From NCBI GenBank assembly GCA_029204225.1, contig CM055098.1, positions 18,693,303 to 18,757,302 on the forward strand: DNA of 64,000 nt, given 5' to 3'. Shown one piece after another: positions 9,961 to 20,699 of the stretch. The notes under the pieces are model-generated. The model did not search any database, was not told where the DNA came from, and saw only the letters and a program-made list of their open reading frames with translations. The translations under genes and the position numbers were made by a program. The stretch comes from Diphasiastrum complanatum. Lineage: Eukaryota > Streptophyta > Lycopodiopsida > Lycopodiales > Lycopodiaceae. The first letter of the stretch is position 1. The number at the start of each line of letters is the position of its first letter.

Positions 9961-10050
9961 AAAACATTAATTTCACACCATACATATCACAATGTACAAT
10001 GTACATGGCTAGCTAGAAGTGAATTAGCAAACCTACAAAAACCCTCAAGG

Positions 10051-10085
10051 CTCTCTCTCTCTCTCACTCTCTCTCTCTCTCTCTC
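10051..10085. repeat. (CT)n microsatellite
   Basis: A CT run with one CACT interruption. Confidence 0.9.
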
Positions 10086-10137
10086 AACTAGATATTGATA
10101 CACATTCCATGATGAAAATGCCATGATTATGTAGTTT

Positions 10138-10500
10138 TTGTCAGGGTTATCTAAAAGGATCAGATGTGAGCTGAAACACCATAATGAGTACGCACTTTTG
10201 CAAAATGCTATGGATGATGCAATTCGAAAGGAAGATGAAGATTTAGACGATGAGCCGAACATCAGTATGTTGTCTTATACAGCAGTACAAACCACTATAA
10301 CATCCACCACTATTGCATCAATGAATGTCAACGCTGCTGCAGAGATGATGCTCAATGAGTTGAGAAACTCGGGAAGAACCAGCAGAAACAGATGGAAAAG
10401 TTGCAGTCACAAATTGATGAGAAGATCAAAGCATTGGAAGATTTCCATGGACAAGTGAACAAGGAACCTGAGAAGTTTGCAAAGACTTTTCCTACTAGGG
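10138..10500 (+). pseudogene. Gag-like fragment with predicted coiled coil
   Basis: The frame 10138-10458 encodes GLSKRIRCELKHHNEYALLQ and NAMDDAIRKEDEDLDDEP, resembling the end of a gypsy Retrotrans_gag domain ('GL...i...l......l..a...A...E'). A parallel frame at about 10355-10490 gives QKQMEKLQSQIDEKIKALED, a charged heptad-like helix. It may belong to another LTR element in plus orientation. The similarity is general only, and no zinc knuckle or polymerase follows. Confidence 0.35.
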
Positions 10501-11039
10501 AAAATGTCGGGTGAGGCATGTGTGTTTTCTCCAAGGTACAAAGATGCTTTGTTATCCTGCAAAGACTCAAACAGCCAACAAGAGGCTGTAGCAGACTGTC
10601 CAACAACCACAAAATCACCAACACTTTGTTGTCCAAAGTGTTCCAAATGTGGACCTTGCTGTCCAAAAACCTTCCACGGGCCGTTCCCGATGCATAATAG
10701 GATGCTCATGATGTAACATAAGCTGAAAATGATCAATAAACCATGGCTGAATATGTTGTCCACCATCCTCAAGAAAAAAAACAGCAGCTTGCGACTTTGA
10801 ACACCCAAAAAATCCAGCAACACGCCACTTTGAACCAATGTTCTAATTGACATGATTTTTTCCCCTCCTCCATTAGTACAAAATGGTTTCAAAGAATGCT
10901 TGATTTCAGCCTTTTCCAAAACATTAACTTGAAAAGCTTGCTCATAAAGTTCTTCACTAATGCATCCATCATTTGCAACAAATGGCTCAAGAGAAGAAGA
11001 ATGCTCTACCATACCAACATTCCGTTTCAAACTTGTACT

Positions 11040-11324
11040 TGTAGAAAGACAATGATCAAACTTTGCATGCCTTTGCTCTTCTACCTTCAAAGAGGATGAA
11101 GTAGAGAGGAGAAAGCATGATGATGAATCCTTTATTCGGTATATCTTTAAAATTGTTTCCCAAGCACTTTTAGAGGTCTTGCAAAATCTCAAATGATATA
11201 AGATAGATCTTGTTACCGATAAAATCTTGATCACGTCAATGCAAAACCTCAGCTTGCAACTCCAAGAAGAATAGTTGGTGCCATCCAACATATCTTCGCC
11301 CGAACAAGTACGAATTGCTCCCAA
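11040..11324 (-). pseudogene. Copia-like gag N-terminus (minus strand)
   Basis: Reading on the minus strand from 11324 gives MLDGTNYSSWSCKLRFCID, then TSKSAWETILKIYRIKD and LKVEEQRHAKFDHCL. 'LdGtNY.sW...m' followed by 'AW..L...Y' is the start of copia gag (DUF4219/UBN2 type). The same frame stays open to 10407, but past about 11040 it shows nothing recognisable and probably remains open by chance. The copia protease, integrase and RT are absent. It belongs with the minus-strand PBS at 12165-12177. Confidence 0.5.
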
Positions 11325-11399
11325 ATCTCATGCCTTAAGAACCAGGTAAGAAAATAAACTTTTTCAAACCCTAAATGTGCCCTGAAAGACACAAAAACC

Positions 11400-12120
11400 A
11401 GCAAGTATCAAATCTGAAAAATCAGCACCGAAATGTGTCGAAACCACACATTAGATGGATGTAGGAACTCGCCCTCCTACAAGCCTTGTGTGCTGAAAAT
11501 TTCAGCCTGAAATTGCATTACAAACTCAAAAAACCAGCAAACAAAGAATTAGGTTAGCCTCCAACAAATCTTTTTCCGGAACCCTTCTTTCTTGCCAAAA
11601 AGTGTGAACAATACACACACGGATAGGGCTGTTGCAAACACCCTACAAATGGTAATATGCTGTCCGATTTTCAGCCTCGGAATGTGATCGGATTACCACC
11701 AAAAATTAGTGCCTTATTCCACACCTGGAAACAAGCAAAAAGAAGCGGATCTTCACTTTGTAAAATCAGCAAGGGTGCTGATTTTCAGCCAAATCAGAAG
11801 ATAAAAATTGCTTGTAGATGGGCGCCCTCCTGCAAAGGAGCAAATATGAAAAATAGGGCAGCAGTGGACTAACAGAAGTAGGATAAACCTACACGGACGT
11901 GGGCGACCTAAAAGCAGCCCCGAAGAAGATAATTAGTGGCGCCTTCCTGCAACCTGAAAAATCAGCAAACAACCAACTGATTTTTGGGCGCCCAAAATCC
12001 TATTATCTCCTTTGATGTGTGGCGCCCTCCTACAAAATGGAAAAGAGTCAAAACTGAACGGATCTTCACTCTAAAAAAATCAGCAAAGGTACTGAATTTT
12101 TGTGACCCCTAAGTGAAGAC
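11400..12120. repeat. Degenerate leader repeats of a minus-strand LTR element
   Basis: A motif GGCGCCCTCCTRCAAA (variants CTCGCCCTCCTACAA, GGCGCCTTCCTGCAA) recurs near 11471, 11820, 11938 and 12021. It is paired with CTGATTTTCAGCC or AAATCAGCAA near 11503, 11667, 11777, 11959 and 12078. The units are about 100-150 bp and diverged. They fill the space between PBS and gag, so they are leader (5' UTR) repeats in the minus-strand sense. Confidence 0.6.
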
Positions 12121-12164
12121 GATCTCTTTGGTAGGGTGCCCTAAATCAAGCATAGAAGATCCAT

Positions 12165-12177
12165 GGCTTTGATACCA
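12165..12177 (-). other. Primer-binding site (minus strand), initiator-Met type
   Basis: On the minus strand the sequence is TGGTATCAAAGCC, one base off the usual iMet PBS, placed immediately 3' of the LTR end ATTTCCTACA. Confidence 0.7.
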
Positions 12178-12631
12178 TGTAGGAAATCAAAGTGCCAAGA
12201 TCCTTCTAACATTCAATTTCCATATACAAGAAGAAGAAGAAGAAGAAGAAGAAGAAGAGGGAGAGGGTTAGGCGCCCTCAAGGAGAGAGAAAGTAGTAGC
12301 AATGCTTGAAAGGGAATGAATTACAAATGAATAATGAGTACATATAAATAGGCCTTCCAGGGGCCTAGACTCTTCCAAACCCTAAGTTCTAGAACCTTCC
12401 AAACCCACTACTAATTATAGGGCACCCCCAAAAGTCAAGATAGGGTCCCTTAACATAATTAGACTTTACTTGGACCCATGAGTTATTACTAGACCAAAAT
12501 TGGGTCCAACTTAACTAAAACTATCTTAACATGATCTAAATAATAAACCTAACCCATGGTTACACAAGTCTTGACCTTTTGGGTCAAAGTAACCTATGGG
12601 AAACTAACATTATCATTTATAATTTCTAACA
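12178..12631 (-). repeat. 5' LTR of the minus-strand element
   Basis: On the plus strand it begins TGTAGGAAAT and ends ATTTCTAACA, giving an imperfect terminal inverted repeat TGT(A/T)(G)GAAAT. Length is 454 bp. It abuts the PBS. A TATAAATAGG box at 12343-12352 lies on the plus strand, and a weaker one (CTATTTATATG) on the minus strand. An (AGA)n run sits inside at 12229-12258. The partner LTR was not found. Confidence 0.7.
12229..12258. repeat. (AGA)n microsatellite
   Basis: About ten AGA units inside the LTR. Confidence 0.9.
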
Positions 12632-13027
12632 ATCCATAGGCTATGATTCAGATGGAGAGGCCGAGATTCCAAATTCCTTCATACATCTGCAGTAGAGACA
12701 GTGTCGACGGCCAGAGAGACAGCCAGCTATTAGGCCACAGCCCAGAGCACCACGGCAGCAGAGACGACATCGACAGCCTACTCAGCGGCAGAGGTCCATG
12801 GCACATCAAGTGACACCTTCACAACATACCATCGACCATTTCTTCCATGCTGATGGGCATCATGATATACTATTCCAGGCTGTTGGACCTTGTGGGCTAG
12901 CCATCTTTATGCATTACAGTTGCAGTTATCATTTTTTATGGATGATTGAGCTTTAAGCTTCTATGTGCACACTTGACATGTACCTTTTCTTAGTCCTATG
13001 TACCTTAGGGTATTCAAGGACAATCTT

Positions 13028-13031
<4 letters not shown>
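12632..13031. other. Unassigned spacer
   Basis: Moderately GC-rich DNA with CAG/CAC-rich stretches (12700-12830). Translation gives Gln/His/Ser-rich peptides without a known domain. Nothing can be named. Confidence 0.3.

Positions 13032-13084
<53 letters not shown>
13032..13084. repeat. (CT)n microsatellite
   Basis: An uninterrupted CT run of about 26 units. Confidence 0.95.
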
Positions 13085-13087
<3 letters not shown>

Positions 13088-13133
13088 GCGCGCGCCCAGC
13101 TCCCTCAACAGTCCTCTAGAAAATGGCACCAAT

Positions 13134-13192
13134 ACGGTTCGAACCATTATTTTTTCCGGTTCGAACAGGGCTGATTCGAACCGGCGGTTCGA
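13134..13192. repeat. Cluster of GGTTCGAAC palindromes
   Basis: CGGTTCGAACC at 13135, CCGGTTCGAAC at 13157 and GATTCGAACCGGCGGTTCGA at 13172 are copies, in both orientations, of the palindrome GGTTCGAACC. The core resembles a Pol III box B, but no box A or tRNA fold surrounds it. Confidence 0.6.
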
Positions 13193-13259
13193 CACAACTA
13201 TGTCGTCTCCACTAACTTTGACAACAACGACTAGATCCATGTCTATCCCTTATCTCTAA

Positions 13260-14640
13260 CATCTTGTTAAACCGGCTCATTGGGTCACAACTTGTGACAC
13301 ACACGACCTAACTTGGCCCATATGCCTATTTCATGGCTACCAACCATCACCACAACTTAAGCTCTAGCCCTTTGGTAATTGATTTGTCATGGAGTCATAT
13401 TAGGACTATGATTGAGCCCTAACAAAGGTATTGAGAGATAGATACAAATTCTTAAACATGGGTATATAGCAAGGAGGCAAACATGTTCAGTTAGCACCAC
13501 TTCTATGGATGAAGTAGAGCTATATGCAAATGAAGTACATGTATGTATGGATTAGGCATATGGTAAAGTACCTACAAATTAAGCCTATGTATTTGCAGAC
13601 TAGCCACAATTTGTTCTAGTTGAGGTATGGGCACTTGACTAATGAGTCACATGAGGTACGCGAATAAGTTTTTGAGACATGAGGTACAAGATAATTGTCA
13701 TTAGGATTAGGCATGTACAAATGTTGCACGTGCACAATCACTTCATTGGTTTGTTGTCTTCATTCTTGCTACTATTCTTAGCTTCATGATGCGCACATAT
13801 CTTGTTCAAGTACAACCGCTTTATCATTTTGCTCCTCTTTTGGTTCCTATAACTCACGCATAGCTATCTCTTCTTTTGGTGGTAATTATATACCACAACT
13901 AGCAATGTCATGACTCATAACTTCTCATGGAGTATAGTAGTTTTCGTCATTCTTTTCTGTATACAGGTGCCTTGGCTACATGGATCCTTTTGCATCGAGG
14001 GGGTCTCCTCCTATGATGATTCAACTCTCCTGGTTGCAATGGGGTTGTACTATTTTTCTAGTTAGCATCTATATGACTGTGTTTGTCACTAGATTTGGTT
14101 ACATCATTGAAAATCTTTGTCCTCTCCGAGCCATTTCTTGCATTGTTATTGAATAAATTTTGATCTATTTGGTGGTGGTTATTTGGGTCTTTTGTTCCTT
14201 GAGTACTTAGGGTACACATACTCTACCAGATTGGCTTGGTATAAGATAAACAATATAGTGTAATCTGCCTCTACCTTCAAGTAACACCCAGTTGGCATGT
14301 CATTTGGGTCTATAAAACAAACGTTTCCATCATGTTTTGCTCATACTCTATGTAAGGATACCTTTTTTAGGCATTCTTGGCCCATATGTCTAGCATGGTG
14401 GTGTATGGGCAATAATGTTTCCATCATGGTTCCAGTTTTTTTGACTACTACTCTAACCTATGTTGCACCCTTCAGTGTCATCACATGATTAAATAGAGAG
14501 AATATTACTTGCACTCACAATATTCATACTATGTTAATACTTTCATAGAATCACATGTAAAAAACGACTGAGTTACATCTTATCTTAGACCCAGTTCTCT
14601 GCTGAAAAAAATCAAGAATTTCGATCTCACATCATTGATG
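13260..14640. other. No gene recognised
   Basis: AT-rich sequence with scattered stops in all frames. No LTR ends, PBS or transposase motifs were seen. Confidence 0.4.
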
Positions 14641-15640
14641 GATTTGCAGAATCAGTCTGAAGTTAGTGGTCTTAAAGTATTCAGTGTAAATCGTCAACAA
14701 TGTTGATGACCGAAAGGATCAAAAGGCTTGAATCAAAGCCTGAAACAATTAGGAATTCAAAGAAGCAGACTCTTTTTCTGTTGTCTTCTCAAACATTGAA
14801 GAGAAAATTTTGTGGAAACTCAAAAGCAAAGACCTCTTTTAAAAGCCACTGGATCAGCACAGTATATATTACATGTAGTGGAACTTAGTTTCTGTCAAAC
14901 TAAAGAAAACTACAACCGCACAAACAAACCTCTATATTCTCCTGGTTTTCTGATGCAGGCTTCTAAGTGTCCTTTTGTTTTCAAGACAATCAACCAAGTT
15001 GCAGATCTTCCGTATTGAATGCATATTTTGTTAGTGTTTCAGAAATTCATTTGTATCAAATTTTTGTTTAGAAGTTGCAAATGCACATTATGAGATTGTT
15101 GCATGCAGATTTGCAATTGATTATGCTGGCTACAAGGAGAACCTGTAAAGTAGGAATACTTGTAATTTTGAAAAGAGTTTGGTACTCTTTCAGAGTTGGA
15201 ATTTGCACTTATGAGCATATTTACTGCGGATCTTGGTTTTGAGTATATCAGAATCTGTGAGATTTTAATCTTTGCTATTTTTTTGGTAGATAAAACTCAA
15301 AATTTTGCTGAGCAGTAATTCAAGGCTATATGTTTTGGATGCTGAGGACTCTCAGGTGAAATTAGGCTGTCGTATAGCAAATCTATGTTAATTACCTTGT
15401 CTTTGCTATTATTTACAGATTTTGTGTTTTTATGATATTGATCATTCAAAGACTTGATCTTCATGTGAATCTCAGTCCAAATCTAGTGATAATTATGCCC
15501 AAAAGCTTGACAGGGATTAAAGTCCCGGCTACCTAAAGTGTACCACTGAATAATTGTTGACTGCGAACTGTAAAAGATTCAGTGTTTCTTTCCCAAAAAG
15601 ATTTAGATTGTTTATTGGCAGTTTAAGTTGACACATCCTT
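14641..15640 (+). pseudogene. Exon-like fragments, possible decayed or captured host gene
   Basis: Between 14812 and 15018 a frame runs KATGSAQYILHVVELSFCQT to a stop after INQVADLPY. Farther on, TTGCATGCAG precedes a short frame FAIDYAGYKENL-stop (15110-15148). AATTTTGCTGAGCAG precedes SRLYVLDAEDSQ, which is followed by GTGAAA, a plausible donor (about 15320-15356). Intron-like T-rich DNA lies between. The short segments read like real protein rather than noise, but I cannot name a family and they do not share one frame. Confidence 0.2.
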
Positions 15641-15932
15641 TGAGCTGCTACAACCTGATTATTGATTTTTGCATCTGCAAGGGTTAATTTGTAGAGAAAC
15701 AAGATAGAGCATAACTTGACAGCAGGAGGGGAAAAACTAGCTCAAACTGATGAACCAGATGACAGATACCATTTGAAGCTCAGAGGAGAAATGGAGAGTC
15801 ATTTATTCAATTGAAGTAGTGAGCCACCTACAGCCATGCCCATTTTTCTCATATGAACCTAAGTAACAAGCGTTTTTTCGTTCATGGTTATCCATTTAGT
15901 TTGGCAGCTGGCATTAACACTAGGGATCACTT

Positions 15933-16466
15933 ATGGTGTCCAGTTTTTCTTCATCACCTTTCAAGAAAGATGAAGCTTGGTACATAGACAGTGGAGCCTC
16001 TTCACATATGTGCTGTTCAAAGGAGTCATTTGACTCAATCTTACCTTTCAAAGGACTCGAGAGATCTATTTACACAGCTAATGATCATGAGTGTCCAATA
16101 GAAGGAATTGACAACATTCCATTAAAACTTGCTTCTTCAGAAGTTCTTGCACTTTCTAATGTTCTTTTCATTCCAAAACTTACAAAGAACTTAATTAGTG
16201 TGGAAAAGTTGCCTGATAATGGTTGTGATGTAAACTTCAACTCCAATACTTGTTTTATCAAGAGAAAAGATGAGATCCTTGCTGATGGAACTAGATGTGG
16301 TGGAATTTTTAACTTGAATTTTTATGAGAATGCAAACCTTTGTGAAGTTGTTTTGTTATCTAAGGAGGAGCTGTGGCATAGAAGGTTGGGACATCCTAAC
16401 TTTACATCTATGTCTTCTATGATTAAGAAGGAGAAGGCTATTGGTCTTCCAAAATCTCTTTCTTAA
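15933..16466 (+). pseudogene. Copia I protease and GAG-pre-integrase domain
   Basis: WYIDSGASSHMC near residue 16 is the retropepsin active site (D-S-G-A) that cleaves the polyprotein. After a beta-rich segment (LSNVLFIPKLTKNLISVEKL) comes ELWHRRLGHPNFTSM, the zinc-binding pre-integrase motif (H-x-R-x-GH). The preceding gag is absent. A TAA ends the frame at 16464-16466, just before the FKPCEACAIAKS residues that continue the domain. Confidence 0.85.
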
Positions 16467-17600
16467 GATTTCAAGCCTTGTGAGGCTTGTGCCATTGCAA
16501 AGTCACACAGAAAGCCATATCAGAAGTCTTTTATAAAGACGACTTATCCATTGGAACTCATACATTTAGATGTACACTTTTCCTCTTTTAAAAGTATTGG
16601 TGGTGCAACATGTTTTGTCACTTTTATTGATGATTTTACTAGATACACTTGGTTGTATCTACTTTCTTCAAAGGCTATGGTTTTTGACACTTCCTTATTT
16701 TCAAAGCTTATGTAGAAAAATAGTTTTCTTACAAAGTTAAAGCTTTAAGATGCGATGGAGGAGGTGAATATATCTCCAACAAGTTTCATAATTATTATGA
16801 AGGTGAAGGAATAAAGAGAGAATTTTCTTGTGCCTATTTTCCATACCAAAATGGAGTAGATGAGAGGAAAAACAGATCTTTATGTGAATGTGCTAAAGCA
16901 ATTCGAGTAGCAGCTTCTTTGCCTATTGAATATTGGGGTGAAGCTATAAATTGTGCAAACTATTTGTGCAATAGATTACCTCACAATGCTCTTTCTGGAA
17001 AAACACCTTTTGAAGTCTTGTTTCAGAAAAAACCTAAGGTAGATCACCTTAGAGTTTTTGGTTGTACTTGCTTATATGTCCTTGGAAACAAGGAAAAGAG
17101 ATGATCCTAATTCTGTTAAAGGGATCAAGGTTGGATATGCATCCAACAAGAAAGCTTACAAGATCTATGTTCCTTCTACCTCAACTACAATTGAGAGTAG
17201 AGATGTGATATTCCATGAAGATAAAAAATACATTCTTGAGAAGGTCGAGTTCAAAGATTCTCACAAAGATATTCCAATCATCACCCTTGAAGATCATCAT
17301 GGAGAGATGAGGCCGAGATTCGAGGAGGAGTCACCTCGAATTTTTTCACCAAGGAGATCTCAAAAAGAAAGATCCGAGCCTAGAAGGCTTACCTATGAAG
17401 ATAGAGGAAAACAAGTGGAAATCAACTCCACTAATTGTGCCTATTTTATTTCTCATGAGGAGCCAAAGGATGTATATGATGTTATCAACTCAAAAGAATG
17501 GCACCTTGCCATGAAGGAAGAATATGATGCTTTGATGGCCAATAATACATGGGAGCTTGTGGATCTTCCATTCAACAAGCATATCATTGGTTGCAAATGA
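16467..17600 (+). pseudogene. Copia I integrase
   Basis: CEACAIAKSHRKPY completes the zinc-binding part. LIHLDVHFSS and CFVTFIDDFTRYTWLYLL carry the first two acidic positions (HLD and FIDD). The region around 16700-16800 has stops and a shift, then YFPYQNGVDERKNR marks the third block. PIEYWGEAINCANYLCNRLP and LRVFGCTCLYV follow, then the C-terminal extension (VKGIKVGYASNKKAYKIY, SRDVIFHEDK). A frame change at about 17100 joins two open pieces. The last part (KEWHLAMKEEYDALMANNTW) already belongs to the RT start. Confidence 0.85.
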
Positions 17601-18218
17601 GTTTTTCGAGTCAAGTATAATTAAGATGGCACAATCAACAAGTACAAGACTAAGCTTTGTGCTAAAGGCTTTGCTCAAGTATATGGACTTGATTACGATG
17701 AGACCTTTGCCCCAGTTTCAAAGATGGTGTCAATTCGAATCATAATTTCTCTTGCTTGTTTTTTCAATTGGCAAATTTTTCAACTAGATGTTTCTAATGC
17801 ATTTCTAAATGGCTATCTAGAAGAAGTGATCTATATGGATCAACCTATTGGGTTCATCCATGATGAGAGTAAAGTTTGCTTGCTCTTCAAAAGTTTATAT
17901 GGATTAAATCAAGCCCCAAGGTCATGGTATTCTCGACTTAACACCTTTCTTGAATCACTAGGATTTAATCTTAGTAACTATGATCCTTCCTTATATGTCA
18001 AGTTTTTTGATAAAGATATTGTCATCCTTCTTATTTATGTTGATGATATCATTCTTACAGGAAGTTGTATCAAGTTAGTTGAGGAAACCAAGATTGCACT
18101 TGGAAAAGAGTTCAAAATGCAAGATCTTGAAAAAATTCACTATATTCTAGGATTAGAGATTGACTTTCTTAAAGATAAAGCTTTTATATGTCAATCTAGT
18201 GTGCTCTTTCAATGTTAA
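17601..18218 (+). pseudogene. Copia I reverse transcriptase
   Basis: After stops at 17598-17600 and 17623-17625, the frame carries KLCAKGFAQVYGLDYDETFA and PVSKMVSIRIIISLA, then FQLDVSNAFLNGYLEEVIYM, SLYGLNQAPRSWYSRL and the catalytic LIYVDDIILTG with both aspartates kept. FKMQDLEKIHYILGLEI follows. It ends in a stop at 18216-18218, where a one-base shift leads to the RNase H frame. The enzyme copies element RNA into DNA in virus-like particles. Confidence 0.9.
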
Positions 18219-19000
18219 AAAAGTTCAATATGTTGAATTGTAAGAGTATAGAAACACCTATGGAGCAAAATGTAAAGGACTCTAACAAAGGTGATAAAAG
18301 ATCCTTCGAGGACATCACACTTTTTAGAAGTATTATAGGCTCCTTAATTTGGCTCACAATAACTAGACCTGACATAAGCTTTAGTGTTCATAAGTTGAGC
18401 CAGGTTATGCAAAATCCTTCAATTTATCATTGGAAAAAGGCCAAGAGAGTGTTTAGATATATATCTTCAACTTTTGATTTTGGTTTATTGTATAAAAGTG
18501 AAGATCTTTCTATTATTGGTTATTCTGACTCGAATTTTGTAAGTGATAGAGCAGATCAAAAATCTACAAGTGCTTATGTCATATATTTTGGAGGAAACTT
18601 GATATCTTGGCTTTCCAAAAAGCAAGATATTGTATCACTCTCATCATGTAAAGCTGAGTACAAGGCGCTCACTACAACAACAAAGGAAGTGCTTTGGATC
18701 AAGAGGTTACTAGTGGAGCTAAAGATAATTATGGAAGAAAATATACCTATGATCATGTGTGACAACATTTCAGCTCAAGCCCTTGCCAACAACCCAATAT
18801 TCCATGCAAAGAGCAAGCATATCGAAGTTGCACATCACTTCGTGAGTGAGAAGCTCATTGGAGGTGAAATCAAATTGGAGTACATCGACACATCATCTTG
18901 CATTGTAGATATGCTCACCAAACCTTTGAGCAAAAGTTCCTTCAACAAGCACAGAGCCAACCTTGGAGTTATACCAAGATCCATATTCAAATCAATATAG
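18212..19000 (+). pseudogene. Copia I RT thumb and RNase H
   Basis: A clean 262-codon frame begins with KKFNMLNCKSIETPME, then FRSIIGSLIWLTITRPDISF, RVFRYISSTFDFGLLYKSED, GYSDSNFVSDRADQKSTSAY, a catalytic-region SSCKAEYKAL, MCDNISAQALANNPIFHAKS and KHIEVAHHFVSEKL, ending in DMLTKPLSKSSF. These are the ordered RNase H signatures of copia pol. The frame overlaps the RT frame by 7 bp, which shows a simple frameshift near 18210. Confidence 0.9.
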
Positions 19001-19017
19001 ATCATTTTTAGGAGGAG

Positions 19018-19780
19018 TGTTAAGATTGAAAAACAATCCATATTGATTTTTTGGCTTGCTACAAATGTTGTACCATGCAAGTATGTAGCTCATTAATGCA
19101 AAATGCCAAGTTTGGCCTACATAGAACTCGAGCTACACGGTTATGTATTATCTAGTTTGATAAATGCAACTTGCATATAGTTTGTAGACATAGAATTAGC
19201 ATAATTATGCTTGTAGAAACTCGTGGCAACTCACATGCATTAATTGTAAGTGATCCATAGTGACATGCAAGGCATGCACAAAGTTTAATGGACACATGCA
19301 TGATGATTTGGACATTTCTAGTTAGAACTAGTACACTTGTAAAAGGTTGGTAGAATTCCATGCATGACAAGTGACAAATGTCACATAGACTTTAGATGTC
19401 ATTTTGGAATGGATAGATATGGTTCTACCTGGAGCTACCTCAATCTCCATAAATATGTGTAGCTTTCCACACAATCAATGATGAAGAACCAAAGTTTTGT
19501 AGCTATCTCATGTCATTTTGGATCTAAACAAATATTGCTTGTTATCTCTCTAGCTCTCTCTCTCTAACTCGTGTTGAGGCTAATGCTCATACATTGAAAT
19601 CTTGTATTTTTATTCATTCTTTGATCATTGCTATTATATTCTGTTGATTAGCATGCTAGATTGTGGATTAGCCATTTCTTCTGAACTAGATTTTGTTGAT
19701 CAATCTAGAATCAGGTTATAGTGCCAATCACAAAGCTTAATCAAGATCAGTCACTCTTGTAGACATTTCCCACACGTGTG
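19018..19780 (+). repeat. Copia I 3' LTR (right end approximate)
   Basis: TGTTAAGATTG starts directly after the purine tract TAGGAGGAG. A TATA-like CATAAATATG lies near 19448 and a CT-rich stretch at 19550-19566. The LTR may end near CCCACA at 19769-19774, inside a CACACGTGTG motif, but without the 5' copy this cannot be fixed. Confidence 0.6.
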
Positions 19781-19784
19781 AATT

Positions 19785-20335
19785 CTGAAAATTTTGTCAA
19801 ATTTCATATGAACTCGGTTGTCATTCTTAGAATCATTAGAATCTATTATCCAAATGAGCTCTCTAGGATACAATCGGTAATTAGTTGAGTCTCTTTTTCA
19901 ACTGAAAAATACTCTGTACTAGGAATTCTTTATATTTTATACAGATAACTTTTATTGATGACTCACAAATTATGCATCTTATAAACAATATAAATTGAAA
20001 CAAACAGTTCTTTGTGAATTATCTTTACATTTATCATTTAAACCAATTAACTTTAATGAGGAGTAATCTAGCTACTCAAGTTAATTGTCATTGATGCAAA
20101 AATCTCAAATGCCTAGGTGCCAAATTTGCTCATACTAGTATAACACCACATTTAGATCCTCTTCTAAATCCTCTTTGAGCTAATAAGTTATACATTCACA
20201 GAAGGACCAAGTAATTGTTTCAAGTGTTACTTGTTCATATTAAGTCTATGTTCAACAACTAGTTTAAGTATACGATAGAAACCCAATAACAAGGAACACA
20301 TAGGGGGTTTGGTATTTTGTGAGTAAATCTTTTGC
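19785..20335. other. Unassigned AT-rich DNA
   Basis: No coding or repeat signal was recognised. Confidence 0.35.
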
Positions 20336-20625
20336 GAGTTTCTTTCTTGCCATGATTCAACAAAAAAATAGCACGTGGTGTGCTACTTTTTTTATGCCAC
20401 TACTTAAATGTTTATTACTAAAAATTTGGTACATAGTTAAAAATCCCATAGTAGAAAAAAAAATTAAATAATTTTTTTTTTGTAGCATCCAAAGATAGTG
20501 CTCCGGCATGCCAAGCAAAACTGCTCAGAAAAGTCGGGCTGTTTCACTTGGCCTGTTGGCATGCTATCTTTGGAGCCTACAATTTTTTTTTTCTTGTTTC
20601 TTTTAGCACATTGGCGTGCTATCTT
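20336..20625. repeat. Fold-back (MITE-like) segment
   Basis: TTGTAGCATCCAAAGATAG at 20480 is an imperfect inverted partner of CTATCTTTGGAGCCTACAA ending at 20582; the arms also pair through GGCATGCCAA and TTGGCATGC. A separate hairpin, TAGCAC-GTGGT-GTGCTA, lies at 20369-20385 between an A run and a T run, and GGCGTGCTATCTTT recurs at 20610. No transposase or clear target duplication was seen. Confidence 0.5.
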
Positions 20626-20699
20626 TAATGGTTGCAAATTGTTCTCTTCTAGTTATTCTACTAAACATGTCGGTCTCTCACCAAAACAATTCATGAGAA

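Larger units (their letters stand above)
15933..19780 (+). mobile_element. Copia I: Ty1/copia element, 5'-truncated, with pol and 3' LTR
   Basis: A nearly complete copia pol lies on the plus strand in canonical order protease, integrase, reverse transcriptase, RNase H. It is followed by a purine-rich stretch TAGGAGGAG and a 3' LTR starting TGTTAAGATTG at 19018. Gag, PBS and 5' LTR are missing. The coding region is broken only by a few stops and one or two frameshifts, so it decayed more recently than the LINE or the chromovirus. Confidence 0.9.

Noticed and set aside
10407-11040. Left two thirds of the 305-codon minus-strand frame
   Set aside because: Only the N-terminal part resembles gag. 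The rest shows no domain and the opposite strand has competing frames.
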